Assembly: GCF_008033445.1 (NCBI RefSeq)
Contig: NZ_VNKO01000010.1
Location: forward strand, 1 to 64,000
Reading direction: 5' to 3'
DNA: 64,000 nucleotides
Source of the DNA: Vulcaniibacterium gelatinicum
GTDB taxonomy: Bacteria; Pseudomonadota; Gammaproteobacteria; Xanthomonadales; Xanthomonadaceae
The translations under genes were made by a program, and so were the position numbers. The notes under the pieces were generated by a model that saw only the letters and a list, made by a program, of their open reading frames with translations, was not told where the DNA came from and ran no database searches. Positions within the stretch are counted from its first letter, which is position 1. The number at the start of each line of letters is the position of its first letter. This document shows positions 1 to 11,647 of the stretch, piece by piece.

Positions 1-244
1 GATACGACCACCCGGCCGCCAGCCCACGCGAAACCTCTTCCCGCTCGGCCAGCGTCAAGCCTGCGGCATGGCGTATGCGCACCGCAGGGGCGATCCCGCC
101 GTGCGCCGCCAATACGCCACGCACCGCCGCCGCCTTGCAGCCCAGCGCCCGCCCAATCTCACTGGCGGGCCGGCCCTGCTTCCAAAGCAGCCACACTTGC
201 TGCCTCATCCCATCGGGCAGCCCCGGTCGTCCACGTCGTGCCAT
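1..244 (-). CDS. IS30-family transposase, N-terminal part (cut by window edge)
   Basis: Reading the minus strand from the ATG at 242-244 gives a basic N-terminus (MARRGRPGLPDGMRQQVWLL...), then a helix-turn-helix-like stretch (WKQGRPASEIGRALGC) and the segment LTLAEREEVSRGLAAG. The last resembles the conserved L..ER..I..GL..G start of IS30-family transposases, which cut and join DNA through a DDE domain. That domain would lie beyond the left edge, so intactness cannot be judged. The approximately 60 bp upstream, with a C-run/G-run hairpin at 255-267 and the AT-rich stretch near 280-300, probably form the end of the element. Family assignment rests on the N-terminal motif alone. Confidence 0.6.
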   Translation of the reverse strand, partial: MARRGRPGLPDGMRQQVWLLWKQGRPASEIGRALGCKAAAVRGVLAAHGGIAPAVRIRHAAGLTLAEREEVSRGLAAGWSY

Positions 245-391
245 CGGTACCTCCCCCCAAGGGGGCAGTTAGGCTACCGTTGCGATGACCAATTGAATCC
301 ACCGGGGAAACCCGTCGAAAATCGCCGGAAATGGTGGGAAAGCGATCAAATCGAGGCTGGTCCGGCGCGCTGATGCTGAAATCCGAGTATC

Positions 392-418
392 AGAGTGCGT
401 TGATCAGACCTTCCCTAG
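392..418. mobile_element. IS5-type terminal end with CTAG target, remnant
   Basis: Read on the minus strand from 414, the sequence begins GGAAGGTCTGATCAACGC and is bordered on its outer side by CTAG (415-418). IS5-group elements start with GGAAGGT-type inverted repeats and insert at CTAG/YTAR targets. No IS5 transposase lies next to it, because the IS30-like element begins about 100 bp away. It therefore looks like a truncated end left in an insertion hot spot. The call rests on one 18-bp end only. Confidence 0.35.
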
Positions 419-477
419 TACGCCGCTCGAGGACACGCCCCAGCTGGCGCAGGAAACCGGATCCGGCGGTGCGGGGC

Positions 478-1728
478 TCAATCGAGTCCGACCACCGCGC
501 CGTGCAGGCGTGGCGCGCCGGCATGGACATCGGTCCAGACCACGTGCGCGCGGCCGGCGTGCAGCGCCAGTTGCGGGAAGCCGGTGCCGCGGCCGCGGCC
601 GGACAGGCGCGCGAGTTCGAGCTGCTGCAAGGTGCGCGACAGGTCCGGCGCGAGCCGGGCGAGCTGCAGCGACTGGCCCTGCGCGTCCTCGCGCAGCCAC
701 AGCGCCCACACCGCCTGGCCGTCGTGGGCCAGGTCCACCCGCCCCTGCACCGCGGTGCCGCGGTCGAGCACGACCGGCGCGGCGAAGCGTGCGCCGGCGT
801 CGTCGCTGCGGGCGAGCTTGAGCGTGGGCACGCCATCGGCGGCGGTGTACCAGGCGACCACGACGGTGGCGCCATGCGCGGCGATCGCCGGGCCGTTGAC
901 CGGGCAGGCCGGCATCTTCCACTCGTCGGCGTGCACGCGGCGCGGCGCGCTCCAGCCTTGCGGCGTATGCAGCAGGGTGTAGATGTCGCGGATCTCGCCC
1001 GCGGTGCGGTCGCGGTAGACGAGCACGGTGCCCTGCGGCGTGCGCGCGGCGTCGGTCTGGCAGCAGTCGCAGGTGGAGGCGTCGAGCTCGGTGTCATCGT
1101 GGCGCGCGAGCGCGGCGTCAAAATCCGCCGCGCGCAGCGTCATCATCCCGCCGCCGTGGCCCTCGTGGGCGCCCGCGCCGCCGCCGGTATGGCGGCCGTC
1201 GAGCCAGGCGATGCCGAGGCGGTCGTGCGCGGCCGGCCACAGGGCGACGAAGCCGTGCTCGGTGGGCGTGCCGTCGTCGTTGACGCGCACGCCCGCCGAC
1301 CAGGTCGCCCCACCGTCGGCTGAACGCGCCAGCACCACGTCGTAGGCGTAGGGCGCGGCGGCCGACTTGCGCAGCCAGTGCGCCCACAGCGCGCCGTCGG
1401 CCGTGGCCTGCAGGTGCGGCGTGTCGGCCCAGTTCACGAACCAGTCCTCGCCGCGCGCGATCGTGCGCGGCGCGCTCCAGCGCCCGCCGGCAAAACGCGC
1501 GAACTGCAGCGCGTGACCCGGCGCCTGCGGCGCGATCCACGACAGCAGCAGGCTGCCGTCGTCGGCGGCGACCAGGTCGGGTTGCGCGGCCGGCGCCGGT
1601 GCGGGCAGCGTCCAGTCCTGGCGCACCAGACGCGGTTCCGGCGCGGCGGGCGCCGGGGCGGGCTGCTCGCGTCCGCAGGCGGCGAGCAACAGGAGGGCGA
1701 GGACGGGCAGCGGGCGCAGGGTGGTCAT
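478..1728 (-). CDS. Sialidase-fold (BNR/Asp-box) lipoprotein
   Basis: A 416-residue exported protein. The ATG at 1726-1728 was chosen because it places a lipoprotein signal directly at the N-terminus (MTTLRPLPVLALLLLAACGR, lipobox LLAAC); the open frame extends 12 codons further upstream. The body contains an Asp-box (SADGGATWS) and repeated W-rich blades typical of six-bladed sialidase-type propellers. A Cys cluster (DASTCDCCQTDA) near residue 205 may bind metal or form disulfides. The catalytic Arg triad of true neuraminidases could not be confirmed, so the substrate is unknown. The gene lies 32 bp downstream of mnmG on the same strand and could be read through from it. Confidence 0.7.
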   Translation of the reverse strand: MTTLRPLPVLALLLLAACGREQPAPAPAAPEPRLVRQDWTLPAPAPAAQPDLVAADDGSLLLSWIAPQAPGHALQFARFAGGRWSAPRTIARGEDWFVNWADTPHLQATADGALWAHWLRKSAAAPYAYDVVLARSADGGATWSAGVRVNDDGTPTEHGFVALWPAAHDRLGIAWLDGRHTGGGAGAHEGHGGGMMTLRAADFDAALARHDDTELDASTCDCCQTDAARTPQGTVLVYRDRTAGEIRDIYTLLHTPQGWSAPRRVHADEWKMPACPVNGPAIAAHGATVVVAWYTAADGVPTLKLARSDDAGARFAAPVVLDRGTAVQGRVDLAHDGQAVWALWLREDAQGQSLQLARLAPDLSRTLQQLELARLSGRGRGTGFPQLALHAGRAHVVWTDVHAGAPRLHGAVVGLD

Positions 1729-1760
1729 GCGCTGCAGCCTAGCGCAAGCGCGCCGCGCGC

Positions 1761-3650
<1,890 letters not shown>

Positions 3651-3699
3651 CAGGGCCGGAACTGCGAAAACCCGCACATTCTAGGGCGCCGCGGGCGGC

Positions 3700-3852
3700 C
3701 GCGGCCGGAAAGTTGGCATGCTTCCTGCGTCATTTCCTCCGCACCCGACGTGGCAGACGCCACGCGTCGGCCGGACTGGAACAGGGGCCGGCCAGCGCAC
3801 GTCGGGGGAGCGCGGGGGCCGGATGTCGGGGGACATCCGGCCCCATTTTTTT
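3700..3852 (+). ncRNA. Candidate small RNA ending in an intrinsic terminator
   Basis: The divergent region upstream of mnmG holds a strong plus-strand terminator (3815-3852) with no plus-strand gene before it; the preceding gene runs the other way. Within the 115 bp ahead of it, 3745-3770 forms a second hairpin (CCGACGTGGC, loop AGAC, then GCCA with a two-base bulge before CGTCGG). Two hairpins, the second followed by a T-run, is the usual layout of a short noncoding transcript. The 5' end is a guess, and no known family (6S, tmRNA, 4.5S) is recognised. It could instead be a block against antisense transcription into the neighbour. Confidence 0.35.
3815..3852 (+). terminator. Rho-independent terminator, plus strand
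   Basis: A perfect 13-bp stem (GGGGCCGGATGTC at 3815-3827 with its complement at 3832-3844) and a GGGG loop are followed by A and seven T residues (3845-3852). The T-run follows the stem only on the plus strand, so it stops rightward transcription. Confidence 0.8.
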
Positions 3853-4068
3853 GCCTCTGGCGCGGCGCCGCCCGGACTGGCGGATGCCGCGCGCGGCCGG
3901 CGGTGCCGGGGGGATGGGGCGCCGGCGCCCGACAGGGTGTGCGGAACAGGGGGGATCCGTAAGGCCCCGCCGGGCGCCGGCATCGAAACTGCCGTGACCC
4001 TGGTCGGAATGCGACGCAGCAGGTCACTCGCGGCCTAGCTTGCGCCGCGCAGTGCGTGCGCGCAAGCC

Positions 4069-4710
4069 TTACGGGGTGTGCTCTTCGTCACGTTCTTGCA
4101 CACGCCGCATCGCCGGCTGCGGTGCGGGACGCTCGCTTTCGTGCCAGCGTGGCGCGCTGCGGGCAGGCGGCGGACCGGGTTCGGCCAGCCGCGGTCGCAC
4201 CTCGCCCGTCCACTCCCGCGGGCGACGCGGCCCTTCCCCGCCCCCGGGATCGCCCAGGCGCGGATCGCCGGAACGCAACGGCGGCTCTCCCGGCATCCCG
4301 TGCTGCGCGTCCTCGCGCATCTCGCTACGCCGGCGCAGGTGCTCGAGATCGCGCCACGGCGAACGCGGACGATCGGGCGTGGGATCCACGGTCGATTCGC
4401 CCGGCTTCACTGGCCGCCGGTGCACGTAGGGATACGGGTGCCAGTAGTAGGGATAACCGTAATACGGAAACCAGCCGTAGTAGGGGTAGTACGGATAGCC
4501 GTAACGGAACCCGAGCTGCCAGCCCGCGCGCGGGTAGCCGTAATGACCGTAGAAGCTCCACGGATGGCCGTAGTAGTGCTCGCGGTATTCGACGGCGGGT
4601 TGGCCGTAGTAGTAGTCGCCGCGGCCCTGGTAGTAGCGGTAGTCGGCGGTGGTGACGCAGCCGGCCAGCAACGCCGCAACCGCGACGGGTGGAATCAGTG
4701 TGCGGATCAT
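4069..4710 (-). CDS. Tyr-rich lipoprotein with charged Pro/Arg-rich tail
   Basis: The 213-residue product starts with a lipoprotein signal (MIRTLIPPVAVAALLAGCVT, lipobox LLAGC); the ATG at 4708-4710 was chosen for this reason. Residues of about 25-95 are extremely rich in Tyr, Gly, Pro and Trp (for example YYGYPYYWHPYPY), and the rest is a hydrophilic Arg/Glu/Pro tail. Such low-complexity envelope proteins are common in Xanthomonadaceae and have no assigned function. It lies alone between the terminator region and the divergent exporter gene. The tyrosine repeats could mediate surface or protein interactions; that is inference. Confidence 0.65.
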   Translation of the reverse strand: MIRTLIPPVAVAALLAGCVTTADYRYYQGRGDYYYGQPAVEYREHYYGHPWSFYGHYGYPRAGWQLGFRYGYPYYPYYGWFPYYGYPYYWHPYPYVHRRPVKPGESTVDPTPDRPRSPWRDLEHLRRRSEMREDAQHGMPGEPPLRSGDPRLGDPGGGEGPRRPREWTGEVRPRLAEPGPPPARSAPRWHESERPAPQPAMRRVQERDEEHTP

Positions 4711-4855
4711 GGCGCGGCCCCCGTTCCGTGATGTCGGCAGCATCGAACCCCGGCTTTGAATCCGTGCTTAATCCGTCCGGACGGAGCCCGCGCCCCGGGC
4801 TCGCGCCGCATCCCCGGCGCTGGCAGCATGACGCGCCCCCTCCCGGATCGCCCCG

Positions 4856-5785
4856 ATGACCCTGCACCAGGCCTCCGGCCACTGGCGCCTCGGCCTCACC
4901 CTGAGCCTGGCCACGGCCCTGTTCTGGGCGACGCTGCCGATCGCGCTCAAGCTCACCCTCGAGCTGCTCGACCCGATCACCCTGACCTGGTTCCGGTTCC
5001 TGGTCGCGGCCGCGGTCACCGCGGCGTGGCTCGGCTGGCGCGGCCGGCTGCGCGGCTTCGGCCTGCTCACCCGCCGGCGCTGGGCGATGCTGCTGGTGGC
5101 GGCGCTGATGCTGGTGGGCAACTACGTGTTCTACCTGCTCGGCGTGCAGCACACCACGCCGGCGAACGCGCAGCTGCTGATCCAGCTCGCGCCGCTGCTG
5201 ATGGCGCTGGGCGGGATCTGGGTGTTCGGCGAGCGCTTCCGCGCCGCGCAGTGGCTCGGCCTGCTGCTGCTCGCCGGAGGCATGCTGCTGTTCTTCGGCG
5301 ACCAGTTGCGCGCGGCCGCGCAGGCGCCCGGCTACGTGCTCGGCTCGGCCTTCGTCGTGCTCGGCGCGCTGGTGTGGGCGGTGTACGCGCTGCTGCAGAA
5401 GCAGCTGCTGCTGCACCTGGGCTCGATGCAGATCCTGCTCGCGATCTACGTGGTGGCCACGCTCGCGCTGTGGCCGTTCGCGCAGCCCTCGGCGCTGCTG
5501 CGGCTGGACGCGCTGCACTGGGCCCTGCTCGGCTACTGCGCGTTCAACACCATCGCCGCCTACGGCGCCTTCGCCGAGGCGCTGGCGCACTGGGAGGCCT
5601 CGCGCGTGTCGGCGGTGCTGGCGACCACGCCGCTGCTGTGCATCGCCGCGGTCGCCGCCACCCACGCCCTGTGGCCGCAGCTGCTGGCGCCGGAGCGGAT
5701 CGCGCCGGCAGGCTGGCTCGGCGCGGTGCTGGTGGTGGCCGGCTCGGCCGCGGTCAGCCTGCTCGGCCGGCGCGGGGCGCGCTAG
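4856..5785 (+). CDS. EamA/DMT-family exporter
   Basis: A 309-residue integral membrane protein with about ten hydrophobic helices in two homologous halves, the pattern of EamA (DUF6) drug/metabolite transporters. The first half contains the typical LPIALKLTLELLDPITLTWF helix-loop and a GVQHTTPANAQLL segment that aligns with the conserved A(L)xxTSAxxAxLL stretch. The second half repeats it around YCAFNTIAAYGAFAEAL. Substrates of this family are usually small metabolites or amino acids and cannot be read from sequence. It ends 25 bp before the PLP lyase gene and may be co-transcribed with it. Confidence 0.85.
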   Translation: MTLHQASGHWRLGLTLSLATALFWATLPIALKLTLELLDPITLTWFRFLVAAAVTAAWLGWRGRLRGFGLLTRRRWAMLLVAALMLVGNYVFYLLGVQHTTPANAQLLIQLAPLLMALGGIWVFGERFRAAQWLGLLLLAGGMLLFFGDQLRAAAQAPGYVLGSAFVVLGALVWAVYALLQKQLLLHLGSMQILLAIYVVATLALWPFAQPSALLRLDALHWALLGYCAFNTIAAYGAFAEALAHWEASRVSAVLATTPLLCIAAVAATHALWPQLLAPERIAPAGWLGAVLVVAGSAAVSLLGRRGAR

Positions 5786-5810
5786 CATGCGCGGCATGAA
5801 CGCCGCCGCC

Positions 5811-6779
5811 ATGTCCTTGCCGACCTTCGACGACGTGCTCGCCGCCGCGGCGCGGATCGCGCCGCACGCGCACGTCACGCCCGTGCTGCGTTCGCGCGCG
5901 CTCGATGCGCTGGTCGGCGCGGAGCTGCACTTCAAATGCGAGAACCTGCAGCGTGTCGGCGCGTTCAAGTTCCGCGGCGCCTGCAACGCGGTCTGGGCGC
6001 TGCCGGAGGACGTCGCCCGGCGCGGCGTGGTCACCCATTCCTCGGGCAACCATGGCGCGGCGCTGGCGCTGGCGGCGCGCACGCGCGGGATCGCCTGCCA
6101 CGTGGTGGTGCCGGAAGGCGCGGTGCGCAGCAAGCTCGCCGCGATCGAGGGCTACGGCGCCGCGCTGCACTTCTGCGCGCCGAACATCGCCGCGCGCGAG
6201 GCAGCCTGCGCGCAGCTGCAGGCGCAGACCGGCGCGAGCCTGGTCCACCCCTACGCCGACCCGCAGGTGATCGCTGGCCAGGGCACCGCCGCGCTGGAGC
6301 TGCTCAGCCATGCCGGTGCGCTCGACGCGCTGGTCGTGCCGGTCGGTGGCGGCGGCCTGGCCAGCGGCACCACCCTGGCCGCGGCCGCGCTGGCGCCGGC
6401 CTGTCGCGTGTTCGTGGCCGAGCCGGCCGGCGCCGACGACACCGCGCGCTCGCTGGCGCGCGGAGAACGCGTCACCGACTTCGTTCCCGACACCCTCTGC
6501 GACGGCTTGCGCGGCACCCTCGGCGAGCAGGACTTCGTGATCCTGCGTGCACACGGGGTCGAGGCGCTGACCGTGACCGACGCCGAGACCGTGGCCGCGA
6601 TGCGATTGCTGTGGACCCGGCTGAAACTGGTGGTGGAGCCGTCCTCGGCGGTGGTGCTGGCGGCCCTGCACAAGCACCGCGAACGCTTCGCCGGCCAGCG
6701 CGTGGGCGTGATCCTGTCCGGCGGCAACGTGGACCTCGACGCGTTGCCGGCCCTGTTCGCACTCGCAGCGGAGGAGTGA
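5811..6779 (+). CDS. PLP-dependent serine/threonine ammonia-lyase or racemase-like enzyme
   Basis: A fold-type II PLP enzyme of 322 residues. The cofactor lysine lies in [11 protein letters not shown], the phosphate/substrate loop is [14 protein letters not shown], and the PLP phosphate-binding glycines are in [14 protein letters not shown]. Length and motifs match the catabolic threonine dehydratase / serine racemase / hydroxyaspartate ammonia-lyase group without a regulatory ACT domain. The exact substrate is uncertain. ATGs at 5787 and 5796 are in frame; 5811 (MSLPTFDD) was preferred because family members begin with this segment. It follows the exporter closely and precedes the NTF2-like gene by 3 bp, suggesting one transcript. 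Confidence 0.88.
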   Translation: MSLPTFDDVLAAAARIAPHAHVTPVLRSRALDALVGAELHFKCENLQRVGAFKFRGACNAVWALPEDVARRGVVTHSSGNHGAALALAARTRGIACHVVVPEGAVRSKLAAIEGYGAALHFCAPNIAAREAACAQLQAQTGASLVHPYADPQVIAGQGTAALELLSHAGALDALVVPVGGGGLASGTTLAAAALAPACRVFVAEPAGADDTARSLARGERVTDFVPDTLCDGLRGTLGEQDFVILRAHGVEALTVTDAETVAAMRLLWTRLKLVVEPSSAVVLAALHKHRERFAGQRVGVILSGGNVDLDALPALFALAAEE

Positions 6780-6782
6780 CCC

Positions 6783-7208
6783 ATGAAGATCGACGGCTCC
6801 CGTCAGCACGACCGTGCCATCGAACTGGTGCTCGCCTACTACGCGGCCTTCAACCGCGGCGACTGGGACGGCATGCTTGCCCTGCTCACCGACGATGTCG
6901 TGCACGACCTCAACCAGGGCCCGCGCGAGGTCGGCAAGGCCGCCTTCCGCGCCTTCCTCGAACGCATGGCGCGCTGCTACCGCGAGCAGCTGCGCGACAT
7001 CGTGGCGATGACCGCGCCCGACGGCTCGCGTGCGGCGGCCGAGTACGTGGTGCACGGCGAGTACCTCGCCGACGACGCCGGCCTGCCGAAGGCGCGCGGG
7101 CAGAAATACGTGCTGCCCGGCGGCGCGTTCTTCACCCTGCGCGACGGCCGCATCGCGCGGGTGACCAACTACTACAACCTGCAGGAGTGGCTGGCGCAGG
7201 TGGCCTGA
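6783..7208 (+). CDS. SnoaL/NTF2-like fold protein
   Basis: The 141-residue product shows the cone-fold pattern of SnoaL-like/ketosteroid-isomerase-like proteins: an N-terminal helix with LAYYAAFNRGDWDGMLALLTDDVVHD, a middle FLERMARCYREQ helix, and a sheet ending GGAFFTLRDGRIARVTNYYN. Members are isomerases, hydrolases or binding proteins, and the ligand here is unknown. The ATG follows the lyase stop by three bases and a purine-rich GGAGGAG lies within the end of that gene, so translation is probably coupled. Confidence 0.8.
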   Translation: MKIDGSRQHDRAIELVLAYYAAFNRGDWDGMLALLTDDVVHDLNQGPREVGKAAFRAFLERMARCYREQLRDIVAMTAPDGSRAAAEYVVHGEYLADDAGLPKARGQKYVLPGGAFFTLRDGRIARVTNYYNLQEWLAQVA

Positions 7209-7283
7209 CGCCGGACACCCGGGCTAACGGTTTCTTACGCAGGCGGCGGGCATGATGCGCCGCTCCTCGTCGCCGCCTGCCGC

Positions 7284-8807
7284 ATGCTCCGCCTCCTGCG
7301 TTCGCCCGCCGCCTGGAGCGCCGCGCTCGTCCTCCTGCTCGCCTTCGCCTGGCTCGGCAGCCGCGGCATCTGGGATCCGGACGAGGGTCGTTACACCAAC
7401 GTCGCCCTGCACATGCTCGAGAGCGGCGACTGGCTCAATCCGCGCCGCAGCGACGACGTCGGGCACTGGACCAAGCCGCCACTGACCTACTGGGCGATCG
7501 CCGCCAGCATCGGCACGTTCGGATACTCGCCGTGGGCGGCGCGGCTGCCCGGCGCGCTGGCCTACCTGGCCTGCGTGTTCTTCGCCTGGCGCCTGGCGCG
7601 CCGGCTCGCGCCGGGGCAGGAACGGCTGGCGGCGCTGGCCTACGCGCTGATGCCGCTGACCTTCGGCGCCTCCCAGGTCATCACCGCGGACGCGCCGCTC
7701 GCGCTCTGGACCGGCCTGGCGCTGTGGGCCTACGTCGAGGCGCGCTTCGGCCCGGGCCGACACATCGGCGCGTGGCTGGCGCTGATGTGGGCGGGGTTCG
7801 CGCTCGCCTTCCTGACCAAGGGCCCGCCGGCGCTGTTGCTGCTGCTGGCCCTGGCCGTGTACGACCTGCTGCTGCCGGAACGGCGCGCGCACCGCCTGTT
7901 CACCGCCAGCGGGTTGCTGCTGTTCGGCCTGCTCGCCCTGCCCTGGTATGTCGCGGTAATCCGCGGGCATCCGGGCCTGCTGCAACACTGGCTCGGCGAC
8001 GAAGTGCTGCACCGGATCGCGACCAATGAGTTCAACCGCCACGGCGAGTGGTACGGCTGGCTGGTGGTGTACGGGCCCACGCTCACCCTCGGCACGCTGC
8101 CGTGGACACCGGCGCTGTGGCGCTGGTGCCGGGCGCTGCCGGCGCGGTTGCGGCGCTGGCGTGCGGGATCGGCGCGGGCAGCCGACCGGGTCGAGCTGCT
8201 GCTGGCGGTGACGGTGCTGCTGCCGCTGGCCATGCTGCTGGTGGCGCGGTCGCGGATGCCGCTCTACGTGCTGCCGCTGCTGCTGCCGCTGGCGGTGGTC
8301 GTGGCCCGCCAGTACGCAGCCGACGCGCGCCCGGCGCCGCGCTGGCGCTTCGTGCTCGCCTGGGCGGCCGGACTGCTGGCGATCAAGCTGGGCGCGGTGT
8401 TCTGGCCCACGCACAAGAACGCCGCCGGGTGGGCCGAGGCGATCACCGCCCGCGCCGGCACGCCGGTCCGGGAGATCGTGTTCGTGGACGACATGGCGCG
8501 CTATGGCCTGCACCTGCACCTGGGCGCCACCGTCGAGCGCATCACTCTGACGCCGTCGCCGCAACCGGCCTACGACCCCGTGTACGACGAGCCGCTGGCG
8601 GTGGAACTGGCCGAACGCGAACCGCACGTGGTCTGGATCACCAAGCAGGCGCTGTGGCCGCAGGTCCGGGCCCAGATCGCACGCAACGGCTACCGTGCCA
8701 TTCCGCTCGGCACGCCCTACCGGGAGCGGGTGCTGTTCCGGGTGGTGCCGGTCCCCGCGCTCACCGGCGACGGCGAATCGGGATCTGCGCCACCGGCACC
8801 GCGGTGA
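7284..8807 (+). CDS. ArnT-like (GT-C) glycosyltransferase
   Basis: A 507-residue polytopic inner-membrane protein of the PMT/ArnT superfamily, which transfers sugars from polyprenyl-phosphate donors to lipid A or other acceptors in the periplasm. The first periplasmic loop has the catalytic DPDEGRYTNVALHMLESGDW, followed by WTKPPLTYWAIAASI; both match the family's D-E and KPPL motifs. Around ten to twelve hydrophobic helices follow, with a soluble C-terminal region from about residue 390. Whether it adds aminoarabinose is not shown, since no other arn genes are present. The 3' end overlaps the convergent bioC gene by 47 bp. Confidence 0.85.
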   Translation: MLRLLRSPAAWSAALVLLLAFAWLGSRGIWDPDEGRYTNVALHMLESGDWLNPRRSDDVGHWTKPPLTYWAIAASIGTFGYSPWAARLPGALAYLACVFFAWRLARRLAPGQERLAALAYALMPLTFGASQVITADAPLALWTGLALWAYVEARFGPGRHIGAWLALMWAGFALAFLTKGPPALLLLLALAVYDLLLPERRAHRLFTASGLLLFGLLALPWYVAVIRGHPGLLQHWLGDEVLHRIATNEFNRHGEWYGWLVVYGPTLTLGTLPWTPALWRWCRALPARLRRWRAGSARAADRVELLLAVTVLLPLAMLLVARSRMPLYVLPLLLPLAVVVARQYAADARPAPRWRFVLAWAAGLLAIKLGAVFWPTHKNAAGWAEAITARAGTPVREIVFVDDMARYGLHLHLGATVERITLTPSPQPAYDPVYDEPLAVELAEREPHVVWITKQALWPQVRAQIARNGYRAIPLGTPYRERVLFRVVPVPALTGDGESGSAPPAPR

Positions 8808-9669
8808 CCTCCATGCCGCCGAGCCGGATCGGGGTGCCGGCCTCGGGCGCCCAGGCCATCGCGGTGATCACTTCCCAGCTCGCGGGCAGCTGCCCCGCGG
8901 CGTCGCGGAAGCCCTCGTAGGCGGCGGCGGCGGCGGCGAAGCGGGCCTTGCCGGTGAGCGTGTGCCGGCGCGCGGCGAGCGCGTTGGTGGCGCCGATCGC
9001 GCGCAGTTCGCGCATCAGCGCCGGCAGGTCGGGGTAGTGCGTGCGCAGCAGGTCGCGGTCGAGCACCGGATCGCGGAACCCGGCCTGCACCAGCGCGTCG
9101 CCGAACTGCGCGATCGAGGCGAACGGGCTCACGTGCGGCACCGCGTCGGCGCTGGCGAAGGCCGCGCGCAGCTCGTGCAGGGTGTCGGGGCCGAAGGTCG
9201 AAACCAGCAGCAGCCCGCCGGGGCGCAGCACCCGGCGCAGTTCGGCGAACGCGGCCGGCAGGTCCTCGATCCATTGCAGGCACAGGTTCGAGAACAGCAC
9301 GTCCACGCTGGCCTCGCGCAGCGGCAGCGCGCGCAGGTCGGCGCACACCGGTGCGGGACGGCGCGCGAACGGCCGCCACGAGCCGGCGTGGCGGCGCACC
9401 TGGCGCAGCATCGGCAGCGCCAGGTCGAGCGCCAGCACCCGCGCCTTCGGCCAGTGCCGCTGCATCGCGGCGGCGGCGCGGCCGGGGCCGCAGCCGAGGT
9501 CGAGCACCACCTCCGGCACGGGGCGCGCGAGCGCGGGGTCGGCGAGATAGTCGAGCGATTCGAGCAGGCGCGACTCGATCTCGTGCTGCAGCCGCGCGGC
9601 GGCGGCGTACTCCGGCGCGGCGCGGGAGAAGGCGCGGCGCACGTGGCGGGTGTCGAACAGGGCGGTCAC
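8761..9669 (-). CDS. bioC: Malonyl-[ACP] O-methyltransferase BioC
   Basis: Methylates the free carboxyl of malonyl-ACP with SAM, so the fatty acid machinery can build the pimeloyl chain of biotin. The 302-residue protein has the SAM-binding motif VVLDLGCGPGRAAAAM, a post-I acidic residue in VLALDLALPML, and the BioC-type FSNLCLQWIEDLPAAF segment. The GTG start at 9667-9669 overlaps the bioH stop by four bases, as expected for coupled translation; no better ATG exists. It is the last gene of bioB-bioF-bioH-bioC and its end overlaps the convergent glycosyltransferase gene. Confidence 0.93.
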   Translation of the reverse strand: MTALFDTRHVRRAFSRAAPEYAAAARLQHEIESRLLESLDYLADPALARPVPEVVLDLGCGPGRAAAAMQRHWPKARVLALDLALPMLRQVRRHAGSWRPFARRPAPVCADLRALPLREASVDVLFSNLCLQWIEDLPAAFAELRRVLRPGGLLLVSTFGPDTLHELRAAFASADAVPHVSPFASIAQFGDALVQAGFRDPVLDRDLLRTHYPDLPALMRELRAIGATNALAARRHTLTGKARFAAAAAAYEGFRDAAGQLPASWEVITAMAWAPEAGTPIRLGGMEVTAVPVAQIPIRRRR

Positions 9670-10441
9670 GGCGCGGGCACGCGGGCGAGGAACGGGGCGA
9701 GGTGCGCGGCCACCGCGTCGGCATGGGTCAGGAACGGGGCATGGCCGGCGTGTTCGACCACGTGCATGTCGCTGCCGGGCGCGCGCGCGGCCGCCTCGCG
9801 CATCGCGCGCGGATCCACCAGGCGGTCGCGGCGGCCGGCCAGCCACAGGCTCGGCACCGCCAGCGTCGGCAGCGCCGCGCGCAGGTCCGTGGTCTCCAGC
9901 AGCCCCAGGCCATCGGCGAGCACGTGCGGATCGGGTTCGCCGCGCGCGAGCAGGTCGTGGCGCAGCATCCGGATCTCGTCCCGGGCATGGTCGGAGCCGA
10001 ACGCCTCCAGGGCGATGAAGCGCTCGAGCGTGCCGGCATAGTCGTGGCGCAGGCCGTGGGCGAAGTCGTGGAAGATCTCGGCCGAGACACCGTAGCGCCA
10101 GTCCTCGCCGCGCACGAAGCGTGGAGTCGCGCACAGCATCGCCAGCGCCGGCACCCGCGCCGGCGCGCGCGCGGCGGCATGCAGCGCGAGCAGGCCGCCG
10201 AGCGACCAGCCCAGCCACGGCGCCGGCGGCAGGATGTCGAAGAGCGCGTCCACGCAGGGCTCGAGCGCGAGCGGCACGCCGCAGCCGCGGCTGCGGCCGT
10301 GCCCGGGCAGGTCCACCACGTGCAGGGTCCAGTGCGCGCGCAGGCGCGCCACCAGCGGCGCGAACACGCCGCCATGCATCGCCCAGCCGTGCAGCAGCAC
10401 CAGCGGCGGGCCGGCGCCCGCGCGCTCGACGTGCAGGTCGC

Positions 10442-10445
<4 letters not shown>
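9666..10445 (-). CDS. bioH: Pimeloyl-[ACP] methyl ester esterase BioH
   Basis: Hydrolyses the methyl ester of pimeloyl-ACP to end the modified fatty acid cycle of biotin synthesis. The 259-residue alpha/beta hydrolase shows the oxyanion segment [12 protein letters not shown], the nucleophile elbow GWSLGG, a catalytic Asp in [11 protein letters not shown] and the His in [10 protein letters not shown]. The ATG at 10443-10445 overlaps the bioF stop (ATGA), and its own stop overlaps the GTG of bioC. The bioF-bioH-bioC order supports the specific assignment over a generic esterase. Confidence 0.93.

Positions 10446-11646
<1,201 letters not shown>

Positions 11647-11647
<1 letters not shown>

Noticed and set aside
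4325..6133. 602-codon minus-strand frame across the Tyr-rich lipoprotein, exporter and lyase genes
   Set aside because: It overlaps three supported genes, is low complexity and has no domain.
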